Assembly (NCBI RefSeq): GCF_004124235.1 | Contig: NZ_CP032487.1 | Span: 1,736,001 to 1,800,000 of the forward strand | Reading direction: 5' to 3' | Length of the DNA: 64,000 nt | Source: Yersinia hibernica | Lineage (GTDB): Bacteria; Pseudomonadota; Gammaproteobacteria; Enterobacterales; Enterobacteriaceae | Shown here: positions 18,548-27,191 of the stretch, one piece after another | Layout of the letters: every line of letters starts with the position of its first letter | How positions within the stretch are numbered: the stretch's first letter is position 1 | Notes under the pieces: generated by a model | The model's database searches: none | The model's input: only the letters and a program-made list of their open reading frames with translations | What the model was told of the DNA's origin: nothing | Made by a program: the position numbers and the translations under genes

Positions 18548-19408
18548 TTATATAAAGTTATTTGAATTTACTACGGTTTTAATAATTGCCCCATCCTCAA
18601 TATCAACAAAATCGGCGACGATAATGCCCATTTTTTGCTTTTCGCGGTATTGTTTGCAAAACCAAATGTTCATTCCATCTATTAAATGATGGCCTCTGGC
18701 ACCGCTATACGGTGTCAACATCCCAGATACACTGATAAAATTAATATACATATCATTGGGGCGATTTTTTTTCGCATCGTTAAGTAAACTCGCAACAAAC
18801 TTTCTTTTAAAATTGATACTGAGTGCGGTATAACCATCGTAATCATCTTGGATATAGATATTAAAATCACCATTTTTAATTCTAAAGGTTGTATCATCCA
18901 TCCAATGAGAGACATCAATGCCGATGTTGTCACCGGAATAACGTCGTAATAAGACTATCTTTCCTCTGATATCCAAAATGTTAGGGTTGTTATTTCCTAA
19001 ATAAAATATTTCACTATGCGGTTCAATATATTTATTGCGCATAACGCGGTGAAAACTTTTAGTGCTATTTTCCGTGGTATGTTCCTGTTTAACTGATAAC
19101 AAAATAAATTCAGAGGGGTTTTTATTTAGGAAGTCAATACACGTATTGAGCACATCACCAAACTGCTGCTTGAGAAAAACGGCACCGTGGTGCATGGTAA
19201 ATACATCATTAATAAGGCGACACCTGGCATCTAAAAATCTGACACCATTTTCAAGTTGTTCTCTTATATTCCATGATTGTGTTTTTGTAAATCCAGCACC
19301 AAATACATTTGATCGAAACGAAGCAGAATCATGAGTGCCGAGAATAGAAAGTTGGCTTAATAACTGTGTATCACTAATATGGGACATCCAATTTTTCATA
19401 TTCATCAT
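18548..19408 (-). CDS. Phosphatidylinositol-specific phospholipase C-like protein
   Basis: A 286-residue protein with a PI-PLC X domain. The two catalytic histidines appear in SILGTHDSASF (near residue 25) and FTMHHGAVF (near residue 70). VRFLDARCR and IRGKIVLLRRY are typical of bacterial PI-PLCs. Such enzymes cleave phosphatidylinositol or GPI anchors without calcium. No signal peptide is evident at the chosen start (ATG 19408 after AAGGAAG), nor in the open upstream extension, so export would need another route. The DNA is AT-rich. It is divergent from the PAS-LuxR gene at 19664, possibly its regulator. Confidence 0.8.
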   Translation of the reverse strand: MMNMKNWMSHISDTQLLSQLSILGTHDSASFRSNVFGAGFTKTQSWNIREQLENGVRFLDARCRLINDVFTMHHGAVFLKQQFGDVLNTCIDFLNKNPSEFILLSVKQEHTTENSTKSFHRVMRNKYIEPHSEIFYLGNNNPNILDIRGKIVLLRRYSGDNIGIDVSHWMDDTTFRIKNGDFNIYIQDDYDGYTALSINFKRKFVASLLNDAKKNRPNDMYINFISVSGMLTPYSGARGHHLIDGMNIWFCKQYREKQKMGIIVADFVDIEDGAIIKTVVNSNNFI

Positions 19409-19590
19409 ATCTTCCTTGTCATTGAGCATTGAAAATAACGCAGGGAGTGACTCTATAGATATTCTAAATTTAGATACATGGGTAATGAATATCACTCTTT
19501 ATCGCGGGTTAGCGTATTGCGCAGCTAAAAAGGCAAACCGTTGGCAGTCTTTACGCTTGAATTCGCGCGCCCGGTGGAGTAGGTTTACAA

Positions 19591-19643
19591 GGTAACACTC
19601 AATTACCAAATTCCAATCGTCAAATTCACTTTATGTTGGTAAT
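19591..19643. promoter_or_regulatory. Repeated GGTAA/TTACC half-sites between the PLC gene and its divergent regulator
   Basis: GGTAA (19591-19595) faces TTACC (19603-19607). ATTACCAA (19602-19609) is repeated inverted as TTGGTAAT (19636-19643). They lie just upstream of the regulator's GGAGG ribosome site. They would fit a dimeric LuxR-type regulator, but this is inference from symmetry alone. Confidence 0.35.
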
Positions 19644-19663
19644 AACAAAATAGGGAGGCAGAG

Positions 19664-20392
19664 TTGATCATGGATGAAAAAAAACAAAATCCCCCGGTAG
19701 AAGCAAAAAATGTCATTGTGGAGTCGTTGGATTCACTCCCACTGATTTCCGTCATGGAATACAGTCATGAACCTTGGGTGGTGAGAGATTGCCAGTCGCG
19801 CTATGTGTATGTTAATCAAGCGGGTTTAGACTTTTTAAATCTTCCCGCTGACTTTGATATTGAGGGCCGATTAGATAACGAATGCCCGGCGGATTGGGCG
19901 GAATTTGCTGAACAATATCAGGCTAATGATCGAAAAGCGGAAAAAAGTGGCAAGCGCGTGGCTATTATTTCCACCCACTTTTATGGCCGAGATAGAATAT
20001 TAGAGCCCTACTATTTACCTAGGTTTCCTATTTACAATAAGATTGGTGAATGTATAGGAACATTAACAAACGCCAGCAAATTAAATTTTATTTCTCTTTC
20101 CCAATATGTAGACCACCGCAGCCCCTCAGTATTAACACTGACCCCGCCAACAGACCTGTTCAATGAAAAAGAACTTGAGATAATCTTTTTTATACTACAA
20201 CCCATGACCGCTAAAATGGTAGCCGAAAGGCTTTTTTTATCCCCCAGGACAATAGAAAATAAATTAAGAATGATCTACGAAAAGGCGGGCGTTAACAGTT
20301 TAAATATGTTTAGAGAGTATTGTGGTAACTTAGGTTTGGATTTGTATATTCCGCCTCAGTTTGTCAAGCCCCACATCCGAAATCATAATTAG
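19664..20392 (+). CDS. PAS domain / LuxR-type HTH transcriptional regulator
   Basis: A protein of about 240 residues. An N-terminal PAS-like region (about 30-135, including PWVVRDCQSRYVYVNQAG) is followed by a GerE/LuxR helix-turn-helix (about 170-225, MTAKMVAERLFLSPRTIENK). The HTH follows the usual pattern of an acidic helix then SPRTIENKL. The signal sensed is unknown. A TTG at 19664 is 5 bases from GGAGG and an ATG at 19670 is 11 bases away, so the start is uncertain. It is divergent from the PLC gene and AT-rich like it, suggesting they moved together. It resembles orphan regulators of Enterobacterales. Confidence 0.75.
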   Translation: MIMDEKKQNPPVEAKNVIVESLDSLPLISVMEYSHEPWVVRDCQSRYVYVNQAGLDFLNLPADFDIEGRLDNECPADWAEFAEQYQANDRKAEKSGKRVAIISTHFYGRDRILEPYYLPRFPIYNKIGECIGTLTNASKLNFISLSQYVDHRSPSVLTLTPPTDLFNEKELEIIFFILQPMTAKMVAERLFLSPRTIENKLRMIYEKAGVNSLNMFREYCGNLGLDLYIPPQFVKPHIRNHN

Positions 20393-20485
20393 TGCCATAA
20401 TAAAAATATCCAATTCTCAATTAACCATCATAAACAGCAGCGACTAAAATTTTATTAAGTAATAAATTATTCATCCACTATTCAC

Positions 20486-20513
20486 GCCAAGCCAGTCAAT
20501 TGACTGGCTTGGC
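20486..20513. repeat. 28-base perfect palindrome between convergent genes
   Basis: GCCAAGCCAGTCAA is followed directly by its exact complement TTGACTGGCTTGGC. It lies 24 bases after the nifJ stop and 93 bases after the regulator stop. It would form a strong hairpin on either strand, but neither side has a T run. It may protect or end transcripts of both genes, or be a protein-binding site. Confidence 0.6.
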
Positions 20514-20537
20514 GGCCTTGTATAGTAATTTAAGCGG

Positions 20538-23500
20538 TTACTCCGCAGGGGCTTTTTCCGTTTTACCCGCCAATAAGCTCAGGAAGTCATAGCGTTTTTT
20601 GAGATCTTTCTCCGCCGCCGCATACAACTGTGCCGCCACTTCGGGCTCTTGGGTGTTAAGCCGTCTAAAGCGCTGTTCATTGAGTAATGTGGTGGTCAAA
20701 TCACTGCTTGGTGGGCGCGAATCCAGTGCTAAAGCCACTTTGCCCTCATCGCTACGACGCGGGTCGAAACGATACAGCGGCCAGAAACCGGTGGCGGTTA
20801 ATTGTTTCATTTGGTCATGACTGTAGGCCAAATCATAGCCGTGCTCTTCACAAGGGCTGTAAGCGATAATCAGCGATGGGCCAGGGTAGGCTTCCGCTTC
20901 CTGAATGGCTTTCACCGTTTGGTTGAGTTGCGCGCCCAGTGAAATTTGCGCGACATATACATGGCCGTACATCATCATACTGACGCCTAAATCTTTGCGT
21001 GCCTTACGTTTGCCGTGTTCGCCAAACTTGGTCACGGCCCCGAGTGGCGTCGCTTTGGATTGCTGCCCCCCGGTGTTGGAGTAGCATTGGGTATCGAGCA
21101 CCAGGACATTGACGTTTTCGGTCAAGCTAAGCACATGGTCTAAGCCGCCGAATCCGATGTCATAGGCCCAACCGTCACCGCCAATCAACCAAATGGATTT
21201 ATCCACCAGATAATCCGCATCGGTGGCTAATTGTTGAGCATCATTCCCCGCCATCCCTGCCAGCAACTGGCGCAGCTGCTTGACTTGTTCACGGCGGACT
21301 TCAGGTGTCGCATCCTCATTAAGTAATTGCTCAACCAGCTCCGGTGGCAGCTGTGGTGCCAGTTGATTGATTAAGCGAGTGACACGTTGGCGATGTTGGT
21401 CAACGGTCAAGCGGAAACCTAAACCAAACTCGGCATTATCTTCGAACAGTGAATTTGCCCAGGCTGGGCCACGGCCATCCGCGTTGGTGGTATAAGGGGT
21501 GGTGGGCAGATTGCCGCCATAGATTGAAGAGCACCCGGTGGCATTGGCTATTAATAAGCGGTCGCCATACAACTGAGTGAGCAATTTTATATACGGCGTT
21601 TCACCACAACCGGAGCAAGCCCCAGAATACTCAAACAGCGGTGAAATCAACTGTGAAGTGCGGATGTCGATGCGCTCCATCTGGGTTTTGTCGATTTCTG
21701 GCAAGCTGAGGAAGAAATCATAGTGGGCTTTTTCTTCCACCAGATGTTCCAACCGCGGCTTCATATTAATGGCTTTGATTTCAGGAGCCTGTCGGTCTTT
21801 CGCCGGGCAAACTTCATAGCAAAGGTTGCATCCGGTGCAATCTTCAGGTGCGACTTGCAAGACATACTTTTGACCTCGCATATCGCGGGCTTTCACATCC
21901 AGCGATTGTAAGCTGTCTGGCGCACTGGACATGGCGTCAGGTTGGACAACTTTCGCCCGTATGGCGGAGTGCGGGCAGGCTGCTACACAGTGATTACACT
22001 GAGTACATAAGTCCGGCTGCCAGATAGGAATATCTTCAGCAATATTCCGTTTTTCCCATTGTGTGGTGCCCACCGGCCAGGTGCCATCCGGCGGAAATGC
22101 CGAGACCGGCAGTGCATCACCCAACCCTGCTAGCATGGTGGCCGTGACCGTTTTGACGAAATCAGGCGCTTGATCTGAGACAATCGGCGGGCGCATGGGG
22201 CTGTTTTCATCAATAGGTTGCAGCGGGATCTCGACCAATGCATCTAGCGTGGCAGCAAGAGCTTGCCAGTTGCGGGTCACAATTTCCGGCCCTTTATTAC
22301 TGTAGCTGCGCTCAATCGCCGCGCGTAATTGTTCTTGCGCCATGGCAGTTGGCAATATTTGCGTCAGATGGAAGAAGGCCATTTGCATCACGGTATTGAT
22401 GCGCGCACCTAACTTACATTCACGCGCAATTTTTGCCGCATTAATCACAAACAGGCGGGCATGGCGCTGATGCAGAACCGCCTGAACCTCTTGTGGCAGG
22501 CGCTGCCACATATCGTCTGCACTGAATGGGGTATTAATCAGGAAAATACCACCCGGTTTTAGGCGCTCCGCCATTTGGTAGGTATCAATAAACTGCAACT
22601 GGTGGCAGCCGACAAAATCAGCCTGACTCACCAAATAAGCCGAATTAATGGGTGTTTTGCTGACCCGTAAATGGGATACGGTCAGGCCACCGGCTTTTTT
22701 CGAGTCGTAGACAAAATAGCCCTGAGCATACAGTGAGGTACTATTGCCGATAATCTTGATGTTATTTTTGGTCGCCGAGACCGAACCGTCACTGCCCAGG
22801 CCATAAAACAGCGCTTCCAAGGTGGCGCGTTGGGCGATCTTTTCATCCGTCAAGGGTAACGACAGCCCGGTGACGTCATCGAAAATGCCCACTGTAAAGC
22901 GCGGGCGAGGCAGCTCAAGCGACAATTCCTTGAACACCGCCAGAGCACAGTCGGGGCCAAACTCTTTAGAAGAGAGGCCATAGCGGCCTCCGATGACTTT
23001 CGGCAGTGTTGCCCGCTCGCCACGACTGTAGGCCTCCGCCAGCGCTGTCATGACATCAAGATAAAGTGGCTCGGCCAGTGCGCCCGGCTCTTTGGTGCGG
23101 TCCAACACGGCAATTTTGCTGACTGATTGCGGCAAGACACTTAGCAGATGTTCAGCAGAGAAAGGGCGGAATAATCGCACTTTCAGCACGCCGACTTTCT
23201 CCCCGCGAGTGAGCAGGCTATCAATCACTTCCTCACAGGTGCCAATGGCTGACCCCATCAGAATGATAACGCGCTCGGCCTGCGGGTGACCGTAATATTC
23301 AAACGGCTTATATTCCCGCCCGGTGGCTGCAGCAAACGCCTGCATGGCATCGGCAACATGTTGGTAGGTGTGGTCATACCAAGGGTTAGTCGCTTCCCGC
23401 GATTGGAAATAAGTGTCTGGGTTGGCTGAGGTGCCGCGCACCACCGGATGATCCGGTGAAAGGGCGCGGCTGCGGTGGCCATCGATTCCCTGTTGCGGCA

Positions 23501-24071
23501 GTAACTGGCGCAGTGTGTCATCACTGAGCGGCACGATTTTATTGATTTCATGTGAGGTGCGGAAACCATCAAAGAAATGAATAAATGGAATACGGCTATT
23601 GAGTGTTGCCACTTGAGAAATTAGGGCGAAATCTTGCGCTTCTTGCACACTGCTGGCACACAGCATCGCACAGCCCGTTTGGCGCACCGCCATGACATCA
23701 GAGTGGTCACCAAAGATAGAGAGCGCATGGGTGGCGATAGTGCGGGCCGCGACATGGAGGACAAACGGTGTCAGCTCGCCCGCCAGCTTGTACAGTGTTG
23801 GGATCATCAACAGCAATCCCTGCGAGGAGGTGAATGAGGTCGATAGCGCCCCAGTTTGCAGCGCGCCATGCACAGTGGCAATGGCTCCCCCCTCAGACTG
23901 CATTTCAACCACGCGGGGAACATCACCCCAGATATTGACTTTACCATCACCTGACCAGGCATCGGCTTGTTCAGCCATGGTGGAGCTGGGTGTAATAGGG
24001 TAGATAGCAATCACTTCACTGGCACGATAAGCCACAGAAGCGACTGCACTGTTACCATCAGTTGTTATCAT
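20538..24071 (-). CDS. nifJ: Pyruvate:flavodoxin/ferredoxin oxidoreductase NifJ (YdbK)
   Basis: A 1177-residue single-chain enzyme with all expected domains. The N-terminal pyrimidine-binding domain carries YPITPSSTMAE. The gamma-like domain around 420-620 contains GSDGSVSATKNN. Two ferredoxin clusters are CTQCNHCVAACP (about 687) and CTGCNLCYEVCP (about 743). The TPP domain carries SGCGETPY and GGDGWAYDIG. It oxidises pyruvate to acetyl-CoA and passes electrons to flavodoxin or ferredoxin; in enterobacteria it is associated with oxidative stress and anaerobiosis. Full length (1174 in E. coli), intact. The neighbourhood (ttcA, ydbJ, ldhA) matches E. coli ydbK. Confidence 0.96.
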   Translation of the reverse strand: MITTDGNSAVASVAYRASEVIAIYPITPSSTMAEQADAWSGDGKVNIWGDVPRVVEMQSEGGAIATVHGALQTGALSTSFTSSQGLLLMIPTLYKLAGELTPFVLHVAARTIATHALSIFGDHSDVMAVRQTGCAMLCASSVQEAQDFALISQVATLNSRIPFIHFFDGFRTSHEINKIVPLSDDTLRQLLPQQGIDGHRSRALSPDHPVVRGTSANPDTYFQSREATNPWYDHTYQHVADAMQAFAAATGREYKPFEYYGHPQAERVIILMGSAIGTCEEVIDSLLTRGEKVGVLKVRLFRPFSAEHLLSVLPQSVSKIAVLDRTKEPGALAEPLYLDVMTALAEAYSRGERATLPKVIGGRYGLSSKEFGPDCALAVFKELSLELPRPRFTVGIFDDVTGLSLPLTDEKIAQRATLEALFYGLGSDGSVSATKNNIKIIGNSTSLYAQGYFVYDSKKAGGLTVSHLRVSKTPINSAYLVSQADFVGCHQLQFIDTYQMAERLKPGGIFLINTPFSADDMWQRLPQEVQAVLHQRHARLFVINAAKIARECKLGARINTVMQMAFFHLTQILPTAMAQEQLRAAIERSYSNKGPEIVTRNWQALAATLDALVEIPLQPIDENSPMRPPIVSDQAPDFVKTVTATMLAGLGDALPVSAFPPDGTWPVGTTQWEKRNIAEDIPIWQPDLCTQCNHCVAACPHSAIRAKVVQPDAMSSAPDSLQSLDVKARDMRGQKYVLQVAPEDCTGCNLCYEVCPAKDRQAPEIKAINMKPRLEHLVEEKAHYDFFLSLPEIDKTQMERIDIRTSQLISPLFEYSGACSGCGETPYIKLLTQLYGDRLLIANATGCSSIYGGNLPTTPYTTNADGRGPAWANSLFEDNAEFGLGFRLTVDQHRQRVTRLINQLAPQLPPELVEQLLNEDATPEVRREQVKQLRQLLAGMAGNDAQQLATDADYLVDKSIWLIGGDGWAYDIGFGGLDHVLSLTENVNVLVLDTQCYSNTGGQQSKATPLGAVTKFGEHGKRKARKDLGVSMMMYGHVYVAQISLGAQLNQTVKAIQEAEAYPGPSLIIAYSPCEEHGYDLAYSHDQMKQLTATGFWPLYRFDPRRSDEGKVALALDSRPPSSDLTTTLLNEQRFRRLNTQEPEVAAQLYAAAEKDLKKRYDFLSLLAGKTEKAPAE

Positions 24072-24462
24072 TAATTTATACCTTCACATTGCTGGTCATG
24101 CGGAGAACAAAAGAGTTAATTGGGGTGTCTCTGACGACTATCTGACTATTTGAACTAATAGGTAAACTCTAGCAGAGAGTCATTTTGTCAGTTATCGCAT
24201 TTGTGTGGCGCTCACTTTAGCTGTGAGGTGATGAATAAGATAAAGCGCGGGGCAAAAGGTATCGTAGGTTTCGGATAATAATTATTACAATTAGAAAACT
24301 ATTTATTACTTTTTGGCGATATTGCTCAGCACCCCAGCGCGCAATTATTGCGCTGGAATTAAGTTTGTTTGTGAAATAATTGTGAAGTGTAAATAGATTT
24401 AATGACCATTTAATCGCGGGCAAGCATAATATCGACCTCAATACTGAAATGAGAGAGTGATA
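24072..24462. other. Intergenic region upstream of nifJ and the SMR gene
   Basis: About 390 AT-rich bases hold the divergent promoters. A small hairpin with arms CCAGCGC/GCGCTGG (24334-24356) is visible without a T run. I found no credible ORF. E. coli has micC next to this gene, but no sequence resembling MicC is seen here. Confidence 0.5.
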
Positions 24463-24795
24463 ATGAGTGGTTTCATGTATTTAATGATGGCGATTGTTGC
24501 CGAAGTGGTGGCAACCACGATGTTAAAAGCCTCCGATGGCTTTACCCGCCTGATGCCCTCTATCGTGGTGGTGATTGGCTACGGCATCGCTTTTTGGGGG
24601 CTATCACAGGTGGTGAAAACCATGCCATTGGGTATTGCTTATGCCATTTGGTCTGGATTGGGGATTGTGTTGGTGTCCGTGGCGGCGACATTCATGTATC
24701 AACAAAAATTAGATTGGGCGGCGATTGCCGGTATGACATTGATTATTGCTGGTGTATTGGTGATTAACCTGCTGTCAAAAACACCGATGCATTAA
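24463..24795 (+). CDS. Small multidrug resistance exporter, EmrE-type
   Basis: A 110-residue SMR family protein, exactly EmrE length, with four membrane helices. The essential Glu14 is present in AIVAEVVATTMLKAS. YGIAFWGLSQ and GIAYAIWSGLG are family signatures. Such proteins export quaternary ammonium compounds and other cations in exchange for protons as antiparallel dimers. The ATG at 24463 follows GAGAGAG; a GTG two codons upstream is less likely. Whether it is a drug exporter or a metabolite SMR (such as Gdx or a polyamine type) cannot be settled; the sequence looks closest to EmrE/QacE. Confidence 0.85.
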   Translation: MSGFMYLMMAIVAEVVATTMLKASDGFTRLMPSIVVVIGYGIAFWGLSQVVKTMPLGIAYAIWSGLGIVLVSVAATFMYQQKLDWAAIAGMTLIIAGVLVINLLSKTPMH

Positions 24796-24805
24796 TTATC
24801 TCAAT

Positions 24806-24841
24806 TTCCGCGTTATCATAAGTTAAGCGATAACGCGGAAA
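24806..24841 (+). terminator. Hairpin after the SMR gene
   Basis: The long stem TTTCCGCGTTATC/GATAACGCGGAAA begins 11 bases after the stop codon. No T tract follows, so it may act as a transcript-protecting stem or a weak terminator. Confidence 0.5.
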
Positions 24842-24882
24842 GGGGATAAACGAAATGTTAATCCGTCGTGCATATTATCTGG

Positions 24883-25244
24883 CTATTTAATATCGACCTG
24901 CTGTATTCCCTCGACGGCCAATAATTTCTCATATAATTGATCAAGGCTTTTTTTAGGTGGCAACATGACCTCCATCGTGAGTTCACAATCGTGTTCACCT
25001 TTTTCAGGTTTATGGGTGACTGACAGATTGGTGGGTTGCAATTGCCATTTTTGCATGGCGAGCAAAATCCGTGGCACGCTGTCTGCGAGCAGTTTAATCG
25101 AGATAAAATGATGCTCGCCGATAAAACGATTGCTGAACTGGCGGAAGATCTCTAGCACGACTAACGTCACTATCGTGCCATAAATACCAATCTCATACAG
25201 GCCGCACCCGCTAGGGTAATTCTGAGTAGTAAATCAGTGATCAT
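24883..25244 (-). pseudogene. MgtC/SapB-family gene remnant (internal deletion)
   Basis: An ATG at 25244 begins MITDLLLRITLAG, typical of the first helix of MgtC-family proteins. The frame then closes after 25 codons. In another frame the DNA continues with GLYEIGIYGTIVTLVVLEI, resembling the last membrane helix, and then a complete ACT-like C-terminal domain to 24883 (ending GIQQVDIK). The middle of the expected ~230-residue protein (helices 2-4) is missing. The simplest reading is an internal deletion that also shifted the frame. The 95-codon tail from a GTG near 25170 is open, but probably not a functional gene by itself. Confidence 0.65.
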
Positions 25245-25428
25245 AATTATTCCCATTTTATTTTGTACCGACGGTAGGTGTTTGATTCTTTTCCCTGATT
25301 GATATATCCACGCCAATCCACACTAAATTAAATTAGCGTATTTTGTTTATTTGTGTTGTGTTTTAATTATAACAGTTATTATATGAACCCATCATAGAGC
25401 GATATATTCCTCATGCCGGAGCAAAAGA

Positions 25429-25734
25429 ATGAAAGCATTATCTTGGTTTGTGGGCGGCGCTGTGCTCTTTTTAGCCGCTTGCAGCAGCAATAACCCGACA
25501 GATACCGCTTTAAATAATAATGATGCTGACGAGCCGGTGCAACAAGCTACCAGTGCTAATGTCCATCATCGTATTGATATGTCTAATCCAGCAGCGGTTA
25601 ATTGTGCTAATGCGGGCGGAGTGTTGACGGTGGCCAAACAGCTCAACGGCACTAGCGTAGGGATGTGCCAGTTATCGGATGGCAAACGTTGCGAAGAATC
25701 GGCGTTAATGCGTGGCGCGTGCCCGGCTCGTTGA
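25429..25734 (+). CDS. ydbJ: DUF333 lipoprotein YdbJ
   Basis: A 101-residue protein with a lipoprotein signal peptide (lipobox LAAC, Cys18), a disordered Asn/Asp-rich linker, and a C-terminal DUF333 domain (NPAAVNCANAGG ... CQLSDGKRCEESALMRG). This family has been called putative hemolysin without good evidence; the function is unknown. It is expected at the outer membrane, since Ser rather than Asp follows the lipid Cys. In E. coli hslJ lies between ydbJ and ldhA; here the 186 bases in between hold no hslJ. Confidence 0.88.
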   Translation: MKALSWFVGGAVLFLAACSSNNPTDTALNNNDADEPVQQATSANVHHRIDMSNPAAVNCANAGGVLTVAKQLNGTSVGMCQLSDGKRCEESALMRGACPAR

Positions 25735-25920
25735 CTGACGGCAGTATACGAAAATTCAATACCGCCACTTGATAATAAGCCGCTGGGATCAATTAACCCA
25801 AATTCTTAGCTGCTAAATGAAAGTGTGCTATTTCACACGCCACTAAACTCAGTATGTTATTTCCCGCCAAATACAGAGGGTGCGGTAAAAACACCCTCTG
25901 GTTGGCACATTCATGGCTCA

Positions 25921-26913
25921 TTAAGCGGTGATGATATTCGGGCAATGTTCGCCTTTTTTCAACTGGGTAATATTCTGCATGGTGGTAGCCGAAATACTGG
26001 TCAGCGCCTCTTCGGTCAGGAATGCCTGATGGCCGGTAAATAACACGTTGTGGCATGAAGATAGACGGCGGAAAACATCATCTTGAATCACGTCATTGGA
26101 TTTATCTTCAAAGAATAAATCACGTTCATTTTCATACACATCCATGCCGAGAGAGCCAATTTTTTGCTGTTTTAGCGCATCAATTGCGGCGGTAGAGTCA
26201 ATTAAACCACCGCGGCTAGTGTTGATTATCATCACACCGTCTTTCATTTGTTCAAAAGATTGTTGATTGAGCAAATGATGATTTTCCGGGGTCATCGGGC
26301 AATGCAGTGAGATAACATCGGATTCAGCATACAGGGTTTTAAGGTCAACATATTCGGCACCCAGTTCCAGTGCCGCCTGGCTTGGGTACGGGTCATAGGC
26401 CAACAAGCGCATACCAAAGCCTTTTAAAATGCGCATGGTGGCGACACCAATTTTACCGGTGCCAATAATCCCCGCGGTGCGGCCGTGCATATTGAAACCA
26501 ATCAGCCCCTCGAGAGAGAAATTGGCATCGCGGGTGCGTTGATAAGCACGGTGAATACGGCGATTGAGGCTCATCATCATACCGACGGTATGTTCAGCCA
26601 CGGCTTCAGGTGAATAGGCCGGTACACGCACCACTTGAATCCCCAGTTCTTTGGCTGCAATCAAGTCCACATTATTAAAACCCGCACAGCGCAGTGCCAG
26701 AATCTTAACACCCGCGGCGGCTAATTCTTCCAATGTGGCGCGACAACCATCATCGTTGACGAAAATACACACCGCATCACAGCCCGCCGCCATCTTTGCT
26801 GTTTTGGGGGTTAACAGAAAATCGAAAAACTCTAATTCAAAGCCAAAATCTTTGTTGACCAATTCGAGGTATTTACGGTCATACTGTTTAGTACTGTAAA
26901 CGGCTAATTTCAT
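25921..26913 (-). CDS. ldhA: Fermentative D-lactate dehydrogenase LdhA
   Basis: A 330-residue D-isomer-specific 2-hydroxyacid dehydrogenase. The NAD-binding motif GTGKIG (about 152-157), the catalytic Arg in INTSRGGLID, and the His in LFTGHQAFLT are seen. It reduces pyruvate to D-lactate with NADH in the cytoplasm under fermentation. The start is the second of two ATGs (26913, MKLAVYSTKQYD), matching E. coli; the first, at 26916, adds one Met. Confidence 0.96.
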   Translation of the reverse strand: MKLAVYSTKQYDRKYLELVNKDFGFELEFFDFLLTPKTAKMAAGCDAVCIFVNDDGCRATLEELAAAGVKILALRCAGFNNVDLIAAKELGIQVVRVPAYSPEAVAEHTVGMMMSLNRRIHRAYQRTRDANFSLEGLIGFNMHGRTAGIIGTGKIGVATMRILKGFGMRLLAYDPYPSQAALELGAEYVDLKTLYAESDVISLHCPMTPENHHLLNQQSFEQMKDGVMIINTSRGGLIDSTAAIDALKQQKIGSLGMDVYENERDLFFEDKSNDVIQDDVFRRLSSCHNVLFTGHQAFLTEEALTSISATTMQNITQLKKGEHCPNIITA

Positions 26914-27191
26914 CATGATTTCTCCGCCAAAATATTGTGATCAATTTAACAGATTTGAATAAATCATACAATTTGTCACAATAATACGTTAAATAGCGCG
27001 CTTGTCTCTTTCCTATGCCAATGAAGTGAGGTCTGTATTGCTGTTTTCAATGGCGGAAGTTCAGTGTGAGTTACAAGAGCTCGGTTATTTATTATGGTAT
27101 CTTGCAGCAGTTTAGCGTGTTGAGATTGCAGTTTAGACTAGCGTGATTAAAGCACACAGGATGTCGGGTTGGTGATAATACAAGGTAAGTC

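Noticed and set aside
24334..24356. A hairpin that might belong to MicC next to nifJ
   Set aside because: No similarity to MicC and no T tract.
24883..25170. A functional 95-residue ACT-like protein
   Set aside because: It matches only the end of an MgtC-type protein, has no ribosome site, and its first helix is found out of frame upstream.
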